This document shows, in pieces, positions 6,946 through 14,077 of a stretch of 20,219 nucleotides of DNA. The translations under genes and the position numbers were made by a program. Source of the stretch: Cellvibrio sp. GTDB lineage: Bacteria > Pseudomonadota > Gammaproteobacteria > Pseudomonadales > Cellvibrionaceae. The first letter of the stretch is position 1. Each line of letters starts with the position of its first letter. Location of the stretch: positions 1 through 20,219 of the forward strand of contig DQHS01000102.1 in NCBI GenBank assembly GCA_003524365.1, given 5' to 3'. The notes beneath the pieces were generated by a model. That model was not told where the DNA came from. It made no database searches and worked only from the letters and a program-made list of their open reading frames with translations.

Positions 6946-8670
6946 ATGAATACATCAACTCACACCCCTCTGAATGGTCTTGCGCGCAGACTGGTTGCAG
7001 ACAATATCCTTGAGGCGGAGCTCGCAAGCAATGCGGCAACTCAAGCCAAAAAGGACAAAATTCCACTTGCTATGCATTTGGTCAATAACGGCATTGTTGA
7101 TGCACGCACGCTTGCTCGAGTTGCATCGGAGGAATTTGGATCACCTGTATTTGATCTTGATGCCCTTAACAAAGACTTGCTCCCGCAAAAACTGGTAGAT
7201 GACAAGTTAATTCGCAAGCATCACACCCTTCCTATTGCCAGACGCGGAAACCGCCTTTTTCTGGCAGTAACCGATCCAACTGACCTGCATGCTTTGGATG
7301 AAATTAAATTCAATACAGGCATCAATACTGAAGCAGTCTTGGTTGAGGCAGATAAGTTACGCATAGCAATCGACAAATATCTCAATGCTCAAGAGGAGAC
7401 GCTGGGCGATGCACTGGGTGGTTTAGATGATGATCTTGATGATTTGAATGTACAAACCGTCGATACTGCCCCCATCGCTGATGATTCAAACGAGGCAGAT
7501 GAAGCCCCTATTGTTAAGTACATCAACAAAGTTTTATTGGATGCAATAAAAGGCGGAGCTTCCGATGTTCACTTTGAACCCTACGAAAAAAGTTACCGTA
7601 TTCGCTTTAGAACCGATGGTGTTCTGCATGAAGTATCCCGCCCCCCTGTAAATCTCGCATTTAGAATGGCCGCTCGCCTAAAAGTAATGTCGCAGATGGA
7701 TATTTCAGAACGCAGGCTTCCGCAGGACGGGCGTATCAAATTAAAAGTATCCAAGACTCGCGCCATCGATTTTCGTGTTAACACTTTACCGACATTGTTC
7801 GGTGAAAAAATTGTGCTTCGTATTCTGGATTCAAGCTCTGCAAAATTAGGTATTGATGCCCTTGGCTATGAAGATGAGCAAAAAAAGCTTTATATGGAAG
7901 CATTGGCACAATCGCAGGGAATGATATTAGTGACCGGACCAACTGGTAGCGGTAAAACCGTATCGCTATACACTGGCCTTAATATCCTCAATACGAATGA
8001 AGTCAATATTTCCACAGCAGAAGACCCTGTAGAAATTAACCTCGAGGGAATTAATCAGGTACAGATGAATACTCGCGTAGGCCTCACTTTTGCTGAAGCA
8101 CTGCGTTCATTTTTACGGCAAGACCCGGATATCATCATGGTAGGTGAGATTCGCGACCTGGAAACAGCAGAGATTGCGATTAAAGCATCGCAAACCGGCC
8201 ACTTGGTGTTATCTACCCTGCACACCAACTCGGCACCAGAAACACTGACTCGCTTGCTTAATATGGGTGTTCCCGCATTTAACGTCGCTACCAGTGTAAG
8301 CCTTATTATTGCCCAACGGCTCGCACGTCGTTTGTGCCCGGCTTGTAAAAAACCCGCAACCGATATTCCAGCAGACATTCTCACTCAAGAGGGATTTGAC
8401 GAAATAGGTATTCCACGCGCAGAATTCCAGCTCTTTCACCCCGTTGGTTGCGAAAAATGCAACGGTGGTTATAAAGGGCGTGTAGGGGTATATGAAGTGG
8501 TTCGCATCACCCCTCTTATTGCCAACCTTATAATGGAGGGAGGCAATTCACTCCAAATTGCGCGTGCCGCTAAGGAAGCTGGCTTTAATAACCTTAGGGT
8601 ATCCGCATTGCGCAAGACCGCAATGGGATTAACCAGCCTCGAAGAGGCCAACCGAGTCACCAAGGATTAA
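6946..8670 (+). CDS. pilB: Type IV pilus assembly ATPase PilB
   Basis: Hexameric cytoplasmic ATPase that powers pilus extension by turning the PilC platform. The 574 residues are a normal length. The N-terminal MshEN/GSPII_E_N-type region is about 5-150, followed by an acidic linker (about 155-188). The ATPase core has Walker A GPTGSGKT (331-338), the Asp box STAEDPVE (356-363), Walker B DPDIIMVGEIRD (393-404) and the His box TGHLVLSTLHTN (417-428). A zinc-binding tetracysteine is formed by Cys464, Cys467, Cys502 and Cys505, which is typical of assembly rather than retraction ATPases. It is the first gene of pilB-pilC-pilD-coaE-yacG. The ATG at 6946 has no strong ribosome binding site but gives the expected N-terminus. 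Confidence 0.97.
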   Translation: MNTSTHTPLNGLARRLVADNILEAELASNAATQAKKDKIPLAMHLVNNGIVDARTLARVASEEFGSPVFDLDALNKDLLPQKLVDDKLIRKHHTLPIARRGNRLFLAVTDPTDLHALDEIKFNTGINTEAVLVEADKLRIAIDKYLNAQEETLGDALGGLDDDLDDLNVQTVDTAPIADDSNEADEAPIVKYINKVLLDAIKGGASDVHFEPYEKSYRIRFRTDGVLHEVSRPPVNLAFRMAARLKVMSQMDISERRLPQDGRIKLKVSKTRAIDFRVNTLPTLFGEKIVLRILDSSSAKLGIDALGYEDEQKKLYMEALAQSQGMILVTGPTGSGKTVSLYTGLNILNTNEVNISTAEDPVEINLEGINQVQMNTRVGLTFAEALRSFLRQDPDIIMVGEIRDLETAEIAIKASQTGHLVLSTLHTNSAPETLTRLLNMGVPAFNVATSVSLIIAQRLARRLCPACKKPATDIPADILTQEGFDEIGIPRAEFQLFHPVGCEKCNGGYKGRVGVYEVVRITPLIANLIMEGGNSLQIARAAKEAGFNNLRVSALRKTAMGLTSLEEANRVTKD

Positions 8671-8674
8671 TTCC

Positions 8675-9961
8675 ATGGCATTAGCATCCACATCAAAGTC
8701 AGCCAGCTCATCTGCCGCAAAATCGAAAGCTGCAGCAGCAAAAGCAAAACAAATCCCAACAACCAATACCTATGTGTATAAAGGTGTTGATAAAAAAGGG
8801 AATAAAATTCAGGGCGAAATGAATGGCGGTAGCCCAACTATTGTCAAAACATTACTGGCAAAACAAGGGATCACTACACGGTCAGTATCGAAGAAAGCGA
8901 AGCCTTTATTCGGATCTAGTGGCAAGGCTATCAAACCCGCAGACATAGCTATTTTCTCCCGCCAAATGGCCACCATGATGAAAGCGGGTGTACCTCTGGT
9001 TCAAGCTTTTGATATTGTTGCTGATGGACTAGAGAACCCTAATTTGCGCAAACTTGTCTTACAGATCAGAGATAGTGTTGCCGCTGGTGGAGGGTTTGCA
9101 AATTCACTTAGAGAGCACCCCAAGTATTTCGACGATCTTTTTTGTAATCTTGTCGATGCAGGAGAACAATCCGGCGCGCTCGAAACCATGCTGGATCGCA
9201 TAGCAACCTACAAAGAAAAAACTGAAGCACTGAAGGCTAAAATCAAAAAGGCAATGACATATCCTATTGCTGTCGTCGCTGTGGCCATCATTGTTACTGG
9301 AATATTATTGGTCAAAGTAGTACCTCAATTTGCTGCGACTTTTAGCAGCTTTGGAGCGGAGCTTCCTGCGTTTACATTATTCGTCTTGCACTTATCAGAG
9401 CTTGCTCAGGCTTATTGGTTCATGGTTTTACTAGGGATGATTGCATCTGTATTCGCATTCAAGGAAGGCATTAAACGCTCATCCGCTTTTGCATATGCCG
9501 TAGACAAATATATGCTGAAATTCCCTATTGTAGGTCAAATTCTATATCTTTCAGTTATGGCTCGATTTGCTCGCACATTGGCTACAACATTTGCTGCGGG
9601 CGTCCCATTAATTGACGCCCTGACATCAGTTGCTGGCGCGGCAGGCAATAGAATTTATGCAGATGCAATAATAAAAGTAAGAGACGATGTTTCAACCGGC
9701 ATACAATTAAATACGGCCCTGAAAGCGAAAGCCATTTTCCCAACATTATTAATTCAAATGGCCGCCATTGGCGAGGAATCGGGGGCCCTAGACGCAATGC
9801 TTGACAAAGTTGCAGTTTATTACGAGGAAGCCGTAGATAATATGGTCGATAGTCTCACGTCATTACTCGAACCATTGATCATGTCAGTACTAGGTGTACT
9901 TGTAGGTGGCCTAATGATTGCCATGTATATGCCCATATTCCAGATTGGTCAGGTCGTTTAA
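8675..9961 (+). CDS. pilC: Type IV pilus inner-membrane platform protein PilC
   Basis: Polytopic inner-membrane protein on which pilins are added to the growing fibre; its cytoplasmic domains meet the PilB hexamer. The 428 residues hold two T2SSF (GspF) domains, about 92-214 and 295-417, each with the family's repeated features: RQMATMMKAGVPL (96-108) and RTLATTFAAGVPL (300-312), and AGEQSGALETML and IGEESGALDAML. Membrane segments are at about 196-217, 246-264 and 398-421. The N-terminal 26 residues are a low-complexity Ala/Ser/Lys tail, longer than I would expect. The start lies 4 nt after pilB, with AGGA 8 nt before the ATG, so translation is probably coupled. Confidence 0.96.
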   Translation: MALASTSKSASSSAAKSKAAAAKAKQIPTTNTYVYKGVDKKGNKIQGEMNGGSPTIVKTLLAKQGITTRSVSKKAKPLFGSSGKAIKPADIAIFSRQMATMMKAGVPLVQAFDIVADGLENPNLRKLVLQIRDSVAAGGGFANSLREHPKYFDDLFCNLVDAGEQSGALETMLDRIATYKEKTEALKAKIKKAMTYPIAVVAVAIIVTGILLVKVVPQFAATFSSFGAELPAFTLFVLHLSELAQAYWFMVLLGMIASVFAFKEGIKRSSAFAYAVDKYMLKFPIVGQILYLSVMARFARTLATTFAAGVPLIDALTSVAGAAGNRIYADAIIKVRDDVSTGIQLNTALKAKAIFPTLLIQMAAIGEESGALDAMLDKVAVYYEEAVDNMVDSLTSLLEPLIMSVLGVLVGGLMIAMYMPIFQIGQVV

Positions 9962-9963
9962 AC

Positions 9964-10860
9964 GTGACATTTTTTTCCACTTTGCAAGCCTATCCATTAT
10001 TAGGATTGGCTTGCACATTAGTTTTGGGTTTACTCGTCGGCAGTTTTTTAAACGTTGTGATTTATCGTTTACCAAAAATGATGGAGCGCGACTGGCAGGA
10101 TCAATGCCACGACTTCTTAACTAACGATGCAAATATAGCGACCCTTCCAGCAAAGGATTCAACACAGGAACCCTTTAACTTAATGGTTCCTGTTTCTCGC
10201 TGCCCTCACTGCGGCCACAAGATTAAGCCTTGGGAAAACATTCCCATCATCAGCTATTTATTCCTGCGTGGAAAATGCTCCAACTGCAACACCAACATTT
10301 CAATGCGCTATCCCATAATCGAATTGGTCACGGGCCTACTATCTGTCGCCGTTATTTATTATATTGGTGTTAATTGGAGTGGGTTGGCCGCATTGATTTT
10401 TACCTGGTCGCTTATCGCTTTGACCATGATCGACATTGATACCTATTTACTACCTGATGACATAACACTTCCGCTCTTGTGGCTTGGCTTGATTGCAAAT
10501 AGCGTTAATGCCTTTACAGACTTACCTAGTGCGCTCTGGGGTGCGATAGCTGGTTATTTAGCGCTATGGTCGGTGTATAAATTATTTAAGCTAGTAACGG
10601 GCAAAGAGGGGATGGGCTATGGCGACTTTAAGTTGCTCGCTGCGCTTGGTGCCTGGATGGGCTGGCAAATGTTGCCGCAAATTATTTTGCTATCATCACT
10701 GGTTGGTGCGGTTATCGGTATCAGCATGATTGTTATTCGCGGCCGTGATAAAAATATCCCCATTCCTTTTGGCCCGTATTTAGCTATTGCCGGCTGGATC
10801 GCGTTTGTCTGGGGCGATACAATTAATCAATCCTACTTGAAACTGTTTGTCTCTCACTAG
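9964..10860 (+). CDS. pilD: Prepilin leader peptidase / N-methyltransferase PilD
   Basis: Integral membrane aspartyl protease that removes the basic leader of prepilins and N-methylates the new N-terminal Phe; its expected substrates include both pilins in this window. The 298 residues begin with the family sequence LGLLVGSFLNVVIYRLP. The cytoplasmic zinc-binding motif has Cys80, Cys83, Cys105 and Cys108. The catalytic Asp pair is in MIDIDTYLLPDD (Asp157/Asp159 region) and in GMGYGD (Asp221). Six or more further hydrophobic segments follow. The start is GTG at 9964, 2 nt after the pilC stop; the next in-frame ATG is far inside the first membrane region, so GTG is well supported. In relatives the same enzyme also processes type II secretion pseudopilins. 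Confidence 0.96.
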   Translation: MTFFSTLQAYPLLGLACTLVLGLLVGSFLNVVIYRLPKMMERDWQDQCHDFLTNDANIATLPAKDSTQEPFNLMVPVSRCPHCGHKIKPWENIPIISYLFLRGKCSNCNTNISMRYPIIELVTGLLSVAVIYYIGVNWSGLAALIFTWSLIALTMIDIDTYLLPDDITLPLLWLGLIANSVNAFTDLPSALWGAIAGYLALWSVYKLFKLVTGKEGMGYGDFKLLAALGAWMGWQMLPQIILLSSLVGAVIGISMIVIRGRDKNIPIPFGPYLAIAGWIAFVWGDTINQSYLKLFVSH

Positions 10861-10872
10861 GTTGTGTGAAAA

Positions 10873-11487
10873 ATGTCTTTAATTGTTGGACTGACCGGCG
10901 GAATTGGCAGCGGCAAGTCCGAGGCTAGTAAACGATTTGCTGAACGGGGCGTGCTGATCGTCGATGCGGATATAGTTGCACGGAAAGTGGTAGAGCGCGG
11001 CAGCGCGGTGTTAGCACAGATTGCTGCGCATTTCGGCTCAGACATTCTTGATGCTGCAGGCAACCTAAACCGCAGTAAATTGCGCGAAATAGTTTTTTCT
11101 ACCCCTACCGAAAAGCAATGGCTCGAATCGCTGCTTCATCCAATCATCAACACCGAAATTCGCCGTCAGCTCGCAAATTCAACTAACATCTACTCTATTC
11201 TGGCTTCACCGCTACTGCTGGAAACACAACAGTTTCTGTTGGTTGATCGCATATTGGTAATTGATACCAGTGAACAACACCAACTTGAGCGAGCAGGACA
11301 ACGCGATAAAAACAACGACGCGCAGATAAAAGCTATTATGCAGACCCAGCTCTCGCGTCAGGAACGCTGTGCGCGTGCGACTGACATTATTCAAAACCAC
11401 GGCAGCATTGAAGAACTTGATGTGCAGATTGAAAAGCTCCATCAGCTTTATCTCGAATTAGCCCAATCCGCCGCAAAAACGAATTGA
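10873..11487 (+). CDS. coaE: Dephospho-CoA kinase
   Basis: Catalyses the last step of coenzyme A synthesis, ATP-dependent phosphorylation of the 3'-hydroxyl of dephospho-CoA ribose, in the cytoplasm. The 204 residues start with the P-loop GGIGSGKS (9-16). The family sequences VDADIVAR, LLHPIINTEIRRQ, ASPLLLET and an RAGQRD lid-type segment follow. It starts 12 nt after pilD and 6 nt before yacG. The pilD-coaE-yacG order is shared with Pseudomonas, so linkage to the pilus genes is genomic rather than functional. The ribosome binding site is weak (TGTGAAAA). Confidence 0.96.
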   Translation: MSLIVGLTGGIGSGKSEASKRFAERGVLIVDADIVARKVVERGSAVLAQIAAHFGSDILDAAGNLNRSKLREIVFSTPTEKQWLESLLHPIINTEIRRQLANSTNIYSILASPLLLETQQFLLVDRILVIDTSEQHQLERAGQRDKNNDAQIKAIMQTQLSRQERCARATDIIQNHGSIEELDVQIEKLHQLYLELAQSAAKTN

Positions 11488-11493
11488 TTACTT

Positions 11494-11706
11494 ATGCAAA
11501 ACACTACACCAGATTCTAATTTAAACTCACTCGAACTCACCTGCCCCAGCTGCAAAAAAACAGTATTGTGGAACGACAATTTTCCGCACCGGCCATTTTG
11601 CAGTGATCGCTGCCGCTTGATTGATTTGGGGGAGTGGGCAAGTGAAAGCCACCGCATTGCCGGTGATAATCTGGATATTAATTCGGAAGACGAACATCAG
11701 TCGTAG
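11494..11706 (+). CDS. yacG: DNA gyrase inhibitor / zinc-ribbon protein YacG
   Basis: A small 70-residue zinc protein. Cys17-x2-Cys20 and Cys36-x3-Cys40 form the treble-clef site (CPSCKK and FCSDRCRLIDLGEW), a diagnostic pair for the family. E. coli YacG binds GyrB and inhibits gyrase DNA binding. The C-terminal tail is acidic and probably disordered. It is the last gene of the pilB operon, 6 nt after coaE, and converges on the Nudix-fusion gene. Confidence 0.95.
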   Translation: MQNTTPDSNLNSLELTCPSCKKTVLWNDNFPHRPFCSDRCRLIDLGEWASESHRIAGDNLDINSEDEHQS

Positions 11707-11726
11707 GGGTTCAATTTATTGAACCC
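11703..11726. repeat. REP-like palindrome 1
   Basis: GTAG followed by GGGTTCAA (11707-11714), loop TTTA, TTGAACCC (11719-11726): a perfect 8-bp stem starting within 5 nt of the yacG stop. No T tract follows, so it is not a typical intrinsic terminator. It shares its layout (GTAG-GG...TT/AA loop...CC) with the second palindrome 36 bp further on. Confidence 0.5.
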
Positions 11727-11761
11727 AATATTGAAAATCAACAACATAATTAGGGTAATAG

Positions 11762-11788
11762 GTAGGGCGCAATAAATTGCGCCTCTAC
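11762..11788. repeat. REP-like palindrome 2
   Basis: GTAG (11762-11765), GGCGCAA (11766-11772), loop TAAA, TTGCGCC (11777-11783), then CTAC (11785-11788) with one bulged T. The result is an 11-bp interrupted stem ending 2 nt before the Nudix-fusion stop codon. Its GTAG...CTAC outer ends and position in a convergent spacer are typical of REP-type intergenic repeats. Copies elsewhere in the genome would confirm this. Confidence 0.5.
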
Positions 11789-11790
11789 GG

Positions 11791-12744
11791 TCACCACCAA
11801 GCACTAATACCTGCTACACCCTGTGCACCGCAAGACTGAGCCATTGTTATATGCCCATCACCAACCCCACCCAATGCGTAAACCGGGATATTGGCCAGCT
11901 CAACTAACGCTGAAAACGACTCCCATCCCAGTAATGTTGCAGATGGATGCGAATCTGTCGGTAATACAGGTGATAAAAATAAATAATCAGCGCCGATATG
12001 TTGGGCATGCACAATTTCTTCCGCGTTGTGGCACGAGACACCAAACAATACTTGTCGGCCAACGGGCCGCTGATTGATAACTGCCGCATGATGGTGATTT
12101 AGATGCAATCCAAAGGTCGTATCCGAGCGGGATTGTATGGCCCGATGGTATTCTGCAAGCGAACAATTAATTACCAAGTTTGCATTTGATTGATCAACCG
12201 CTCTCATGGCTGCATCTAACAAAGATTGATGTGTATCTACATTAAAATCAGCGACACGGAGCTGCACGATGCGCAAGCCTTTTTCCAAGACACAATGCAG
12301 CCGCGCAATAAAATCAGTAGTATCAAGGGAAGGCCCAGTAATCACATATTTTTCCGGCAATTTAATTGCGGAAATAATTGGACGGTTGGCGGCGGGAAAT
12401 TCAAACTTTTCTAACGCCCTGGCATCAACCCACTGCACTGGCTGACCTTCATTTCCGATAGGGCTACCGGTAAATTGAGTAATTTTGTGAACATCAAGCA
12501 AAACGGATTTATCGGGATAGTGATGGCGGATTTGAATTAATGGCTGACTGGCAAGCACATCAATCGCCAGCTCTTCATACAGCTCGCGCACGAGCGCCTG
12601 CTCAATCATTTCACCGGCATCAACTTTGCCACCAGGAAACTCCCACAAACCACCTTGATGAACATTTACCGGGCGTTTGGCGATAAGAATCTTGCCATCG
12701 GCATTAACAATAACACCGACGGCAACATGAACTAATTTAGTCAC
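11791..12744 (-). CDS. Nudix hydrolase fused to a ThiE/TenI-like domain
   Basis: A 317-residue two-domain protein. Residues 1-128 are a MutT-type Nudix domain: the box starts at Gly39-Lys40, and Glu45, Arg53, Glu54, Glu57 and Glu58 match Gx5Ex7REUxEExGU. The Gly near the end is Ala60, a mild departure. MutT enzymes hydrolyse 8-oxo-dGTP to the monophosphate. Residues 132-317 are a ThiE/TenI-type barrel, with QLR, GVSCH, ADYLFLSPV and ALGGVG still recognisable. Residues usually needed for thiamine-phosphate synthase are not seen: Lys after QLR, Asp in the INDR position and Lys after the FPT motif. The barrel is therefore probably not a thiamine enzyme. Pseudomonas carries a similar fusion near argJ and secA. 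The start is GTG at 12744, 17 nt after the argJ stop, with no clear ribosome binding site. Confidence 0.88.
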   Translation of the reverse strand: MTKLVHVAVGVIVNADGKILIAKRPVNVHQGGLWEFPGGKVDAGEMIEQALVRELYEELAIDVLASQPLIQIRHHYPDKSVLLDVHKITQFTGSPIGNEGQPVQWVDARALEKFEFPAANRPIISAIKLPEKYVITGPSLDTTDFIARLHCVLEKGLRIVQLRVADFNVDTHQSLLDAAMRAVDQSNANLVINCSLAEYHRAIQSRSDTTFGLHLNHHHAAVINQRPVGRQVLFGVSCHNAEEIVHAQHIGADYLFLSPVLPTDSHPSATLLGWESFSALVELANIPVYALGGVGDGHITMAQSCGAQGVAGISAWW

Positions 12745-12761
12745 GATTACTAGAGGGGGAA

Positions 12762-13982
12762 TTAAGAGCGATAGTCCGCATTAATGCGAACATATTCGTA
12801 TGAAAGGTCTGTGGTCCATACTGTTTCAGAAAAATCACCACGCCCCAGATGAATATTAATCGCGATCTCAGCCTGACTCATGATTGCTTGACCCTGCTCT
12901 TCTGTATAAGTTTTTGCGCGCCCGCCATTTTCAACAATCAGCGTATCGTTTAAATGAACACGAACTTTTGTTGCATCCAACTGCGGAACACCGGCATAAC
13001 CGATTGCCGCCACAATTCGGCCCCAGTTAGGGTCGGATGCAAAGAGCGCGGTTTTAATCAGCGGTGAATGCGCCACTGCGTAGGCAACATCCAAACACTC
13101 ATCACGATTGGCTCCGCCGTTTACAGCAACAGTGACAAACTTTGTCGCCCCTTCGCCATCACTCACAATACTTTTGGCAAGATGGATGTGTGCGGCGAGA
13201 ATAGTTTCGCGTAACTTTTCGTATAACTCACCGTTTGCTTCACTGACTTCAGGCAGATCCACTTGGCCAGTAGCAATTAAAATACATGAATCGTTGGTAG
13301 AGGTATCGCCATCAATAGTGATGCGGTTGAATGATTTATCAGCGGCTTCGCGTGATAATTTCTGCAACAATTCTTGTGAGACCTTCGCATCGGTCGCGAT
13401 ATAACCCAGCATGGTCGCCATATTGGGTTTAATCATTCCAGCACCTTTGGAGATGCCGTTCACCGTAATGGTTTTACCTTGGAATTCAAACTGCTGGCTA
13501 AAACCTTTGGCGCGAGTATCGGTAGTCATGATTCCTGCACCGGCGTCATCCCAGCCATTTTCGTTTGCCTTTTCCAATGCTTCAGGCACTACCGCAATAA
13601 TTTTTTGTACCGGTAATGGTTCACCAATAACACCGGTTGAAAATGGCAGTACTTGCTCAGGCTTAACGCCTTTCAACTCAGCAATCGCTGCACAGGTGGC
13701 TTTTGCATCCAGTAAACCTTGCTCACCCGTACAGGCGTTAGCATTACCTGAATTAATGACCAAAAAGCGGATAGGTGCCGCAGCAAGATGCTCTCTGCAC
13801 ACAGTGACAGGGGCAGCGCAAAATGCATTTTTTGTAAAAACACCAGCAACCGCGCTACCTTGAGCGAGTTCAAATAAAACCACATCGCGGCGGCCTACTT
13901 TTTTGATACCTGCGCTCACTGCGGTTAACTTCACGCCTTTCACAGGGTGCATGTGCGGAAAAGGATATTCACCTACTGCCAT
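12762..13982 (-). CDS. argJ: Bifunctional ornithine/glutamate N-acetyltransferase ArgJ
   Basis: Transfers the acetyl group of N-acetylornithine to glutamate in the cyclic arginine pathway; bifunctional members also acetylate glutamate from acetyl-CoA. The 406 residues show NSGNANACTG (77-86), STGVIGEPLP (115-124) and the self-cleavage site MIKPNMATMLG. Autoproteolysis before Thr190 gives the alpha and beta chains and exposes Thr190 as nucleophile. SDPNWGRIVAAIGYAG and the terminal DLSYEYVRINADYRS are family ends. Whether it is mono- or bifunctional cannot be told from sequence alone. It is followed by the Nudix-fusion gene 17 nt later, so the two are probably co-transcribed, and it is separated from secA by a terminator. 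Its start has only a weak GAG ribosome site. Confidence 0.96.
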   Translation of the reverse strand: MAVGEYPFPHMHPVKGVKLTAVSAGIKKVGRRDVVLFELAQGSAVAGVFTKNAFCAAPVTVCREHLAAAPIRFLVINSGNANACTGEQGLLDAKATCAAIAELKGVKPEQVLPFSTGVIGEPLPVQKIIAVVPEALEKANENGWDDAGAGIMTTDTRAKGFSQQFEFQGKTITVNGISKGAGMIKPNMATMLGYIATDAKVSQELLQKLSREAADKSFNRITIDGDTSTNDSCILIATGQVDLPEVSEANGELYEKLRETILAAHIHLAKSIVSDGEGATKFVTVAVNGGANRDECLDVAYAVAHSPLIKTALFASDPNWGRIVAAIGYAGVPQLDATKVRVHLNDTLIVENGGRAKTYTEEQGQAIMSQAEIAINIHLGRGDFSETVWTTDLSYEYVRINADYRS

Positions 13983-14043
13983 AATATAAATCTCGATATT
14001 TGTTCAGGATCAAGTCAATTCAGTTAGTTACACCTAAATGCAC

Positions 14044-14063
14044 AAAACCTCGCAATTGCGAGG
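14044..14063 (-). terminator. Intrinsic terminator after secA
   Basis: CCTCGC (14048-14053), AATT, GCGAGG (14058-14063) is a perfect 6-bp GC-rich hairpin. On the minus strand it is followed by TTTT (14047-14044) and GTG. It lies 14 nt past the secA stop and upstream of argJ. The short T run makes it moderate in strength. Confidence 0.65.
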
Positions 14064-14077
14064 CTTTGGTAGCGATA

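Noticed and set aside
13983..14035. Sigma-70 promoter TTGACT...TATATT for argJ
   Set aside because: The boxes are about 24 nt apart, too far for a normal promoter, and no better pair was seen.
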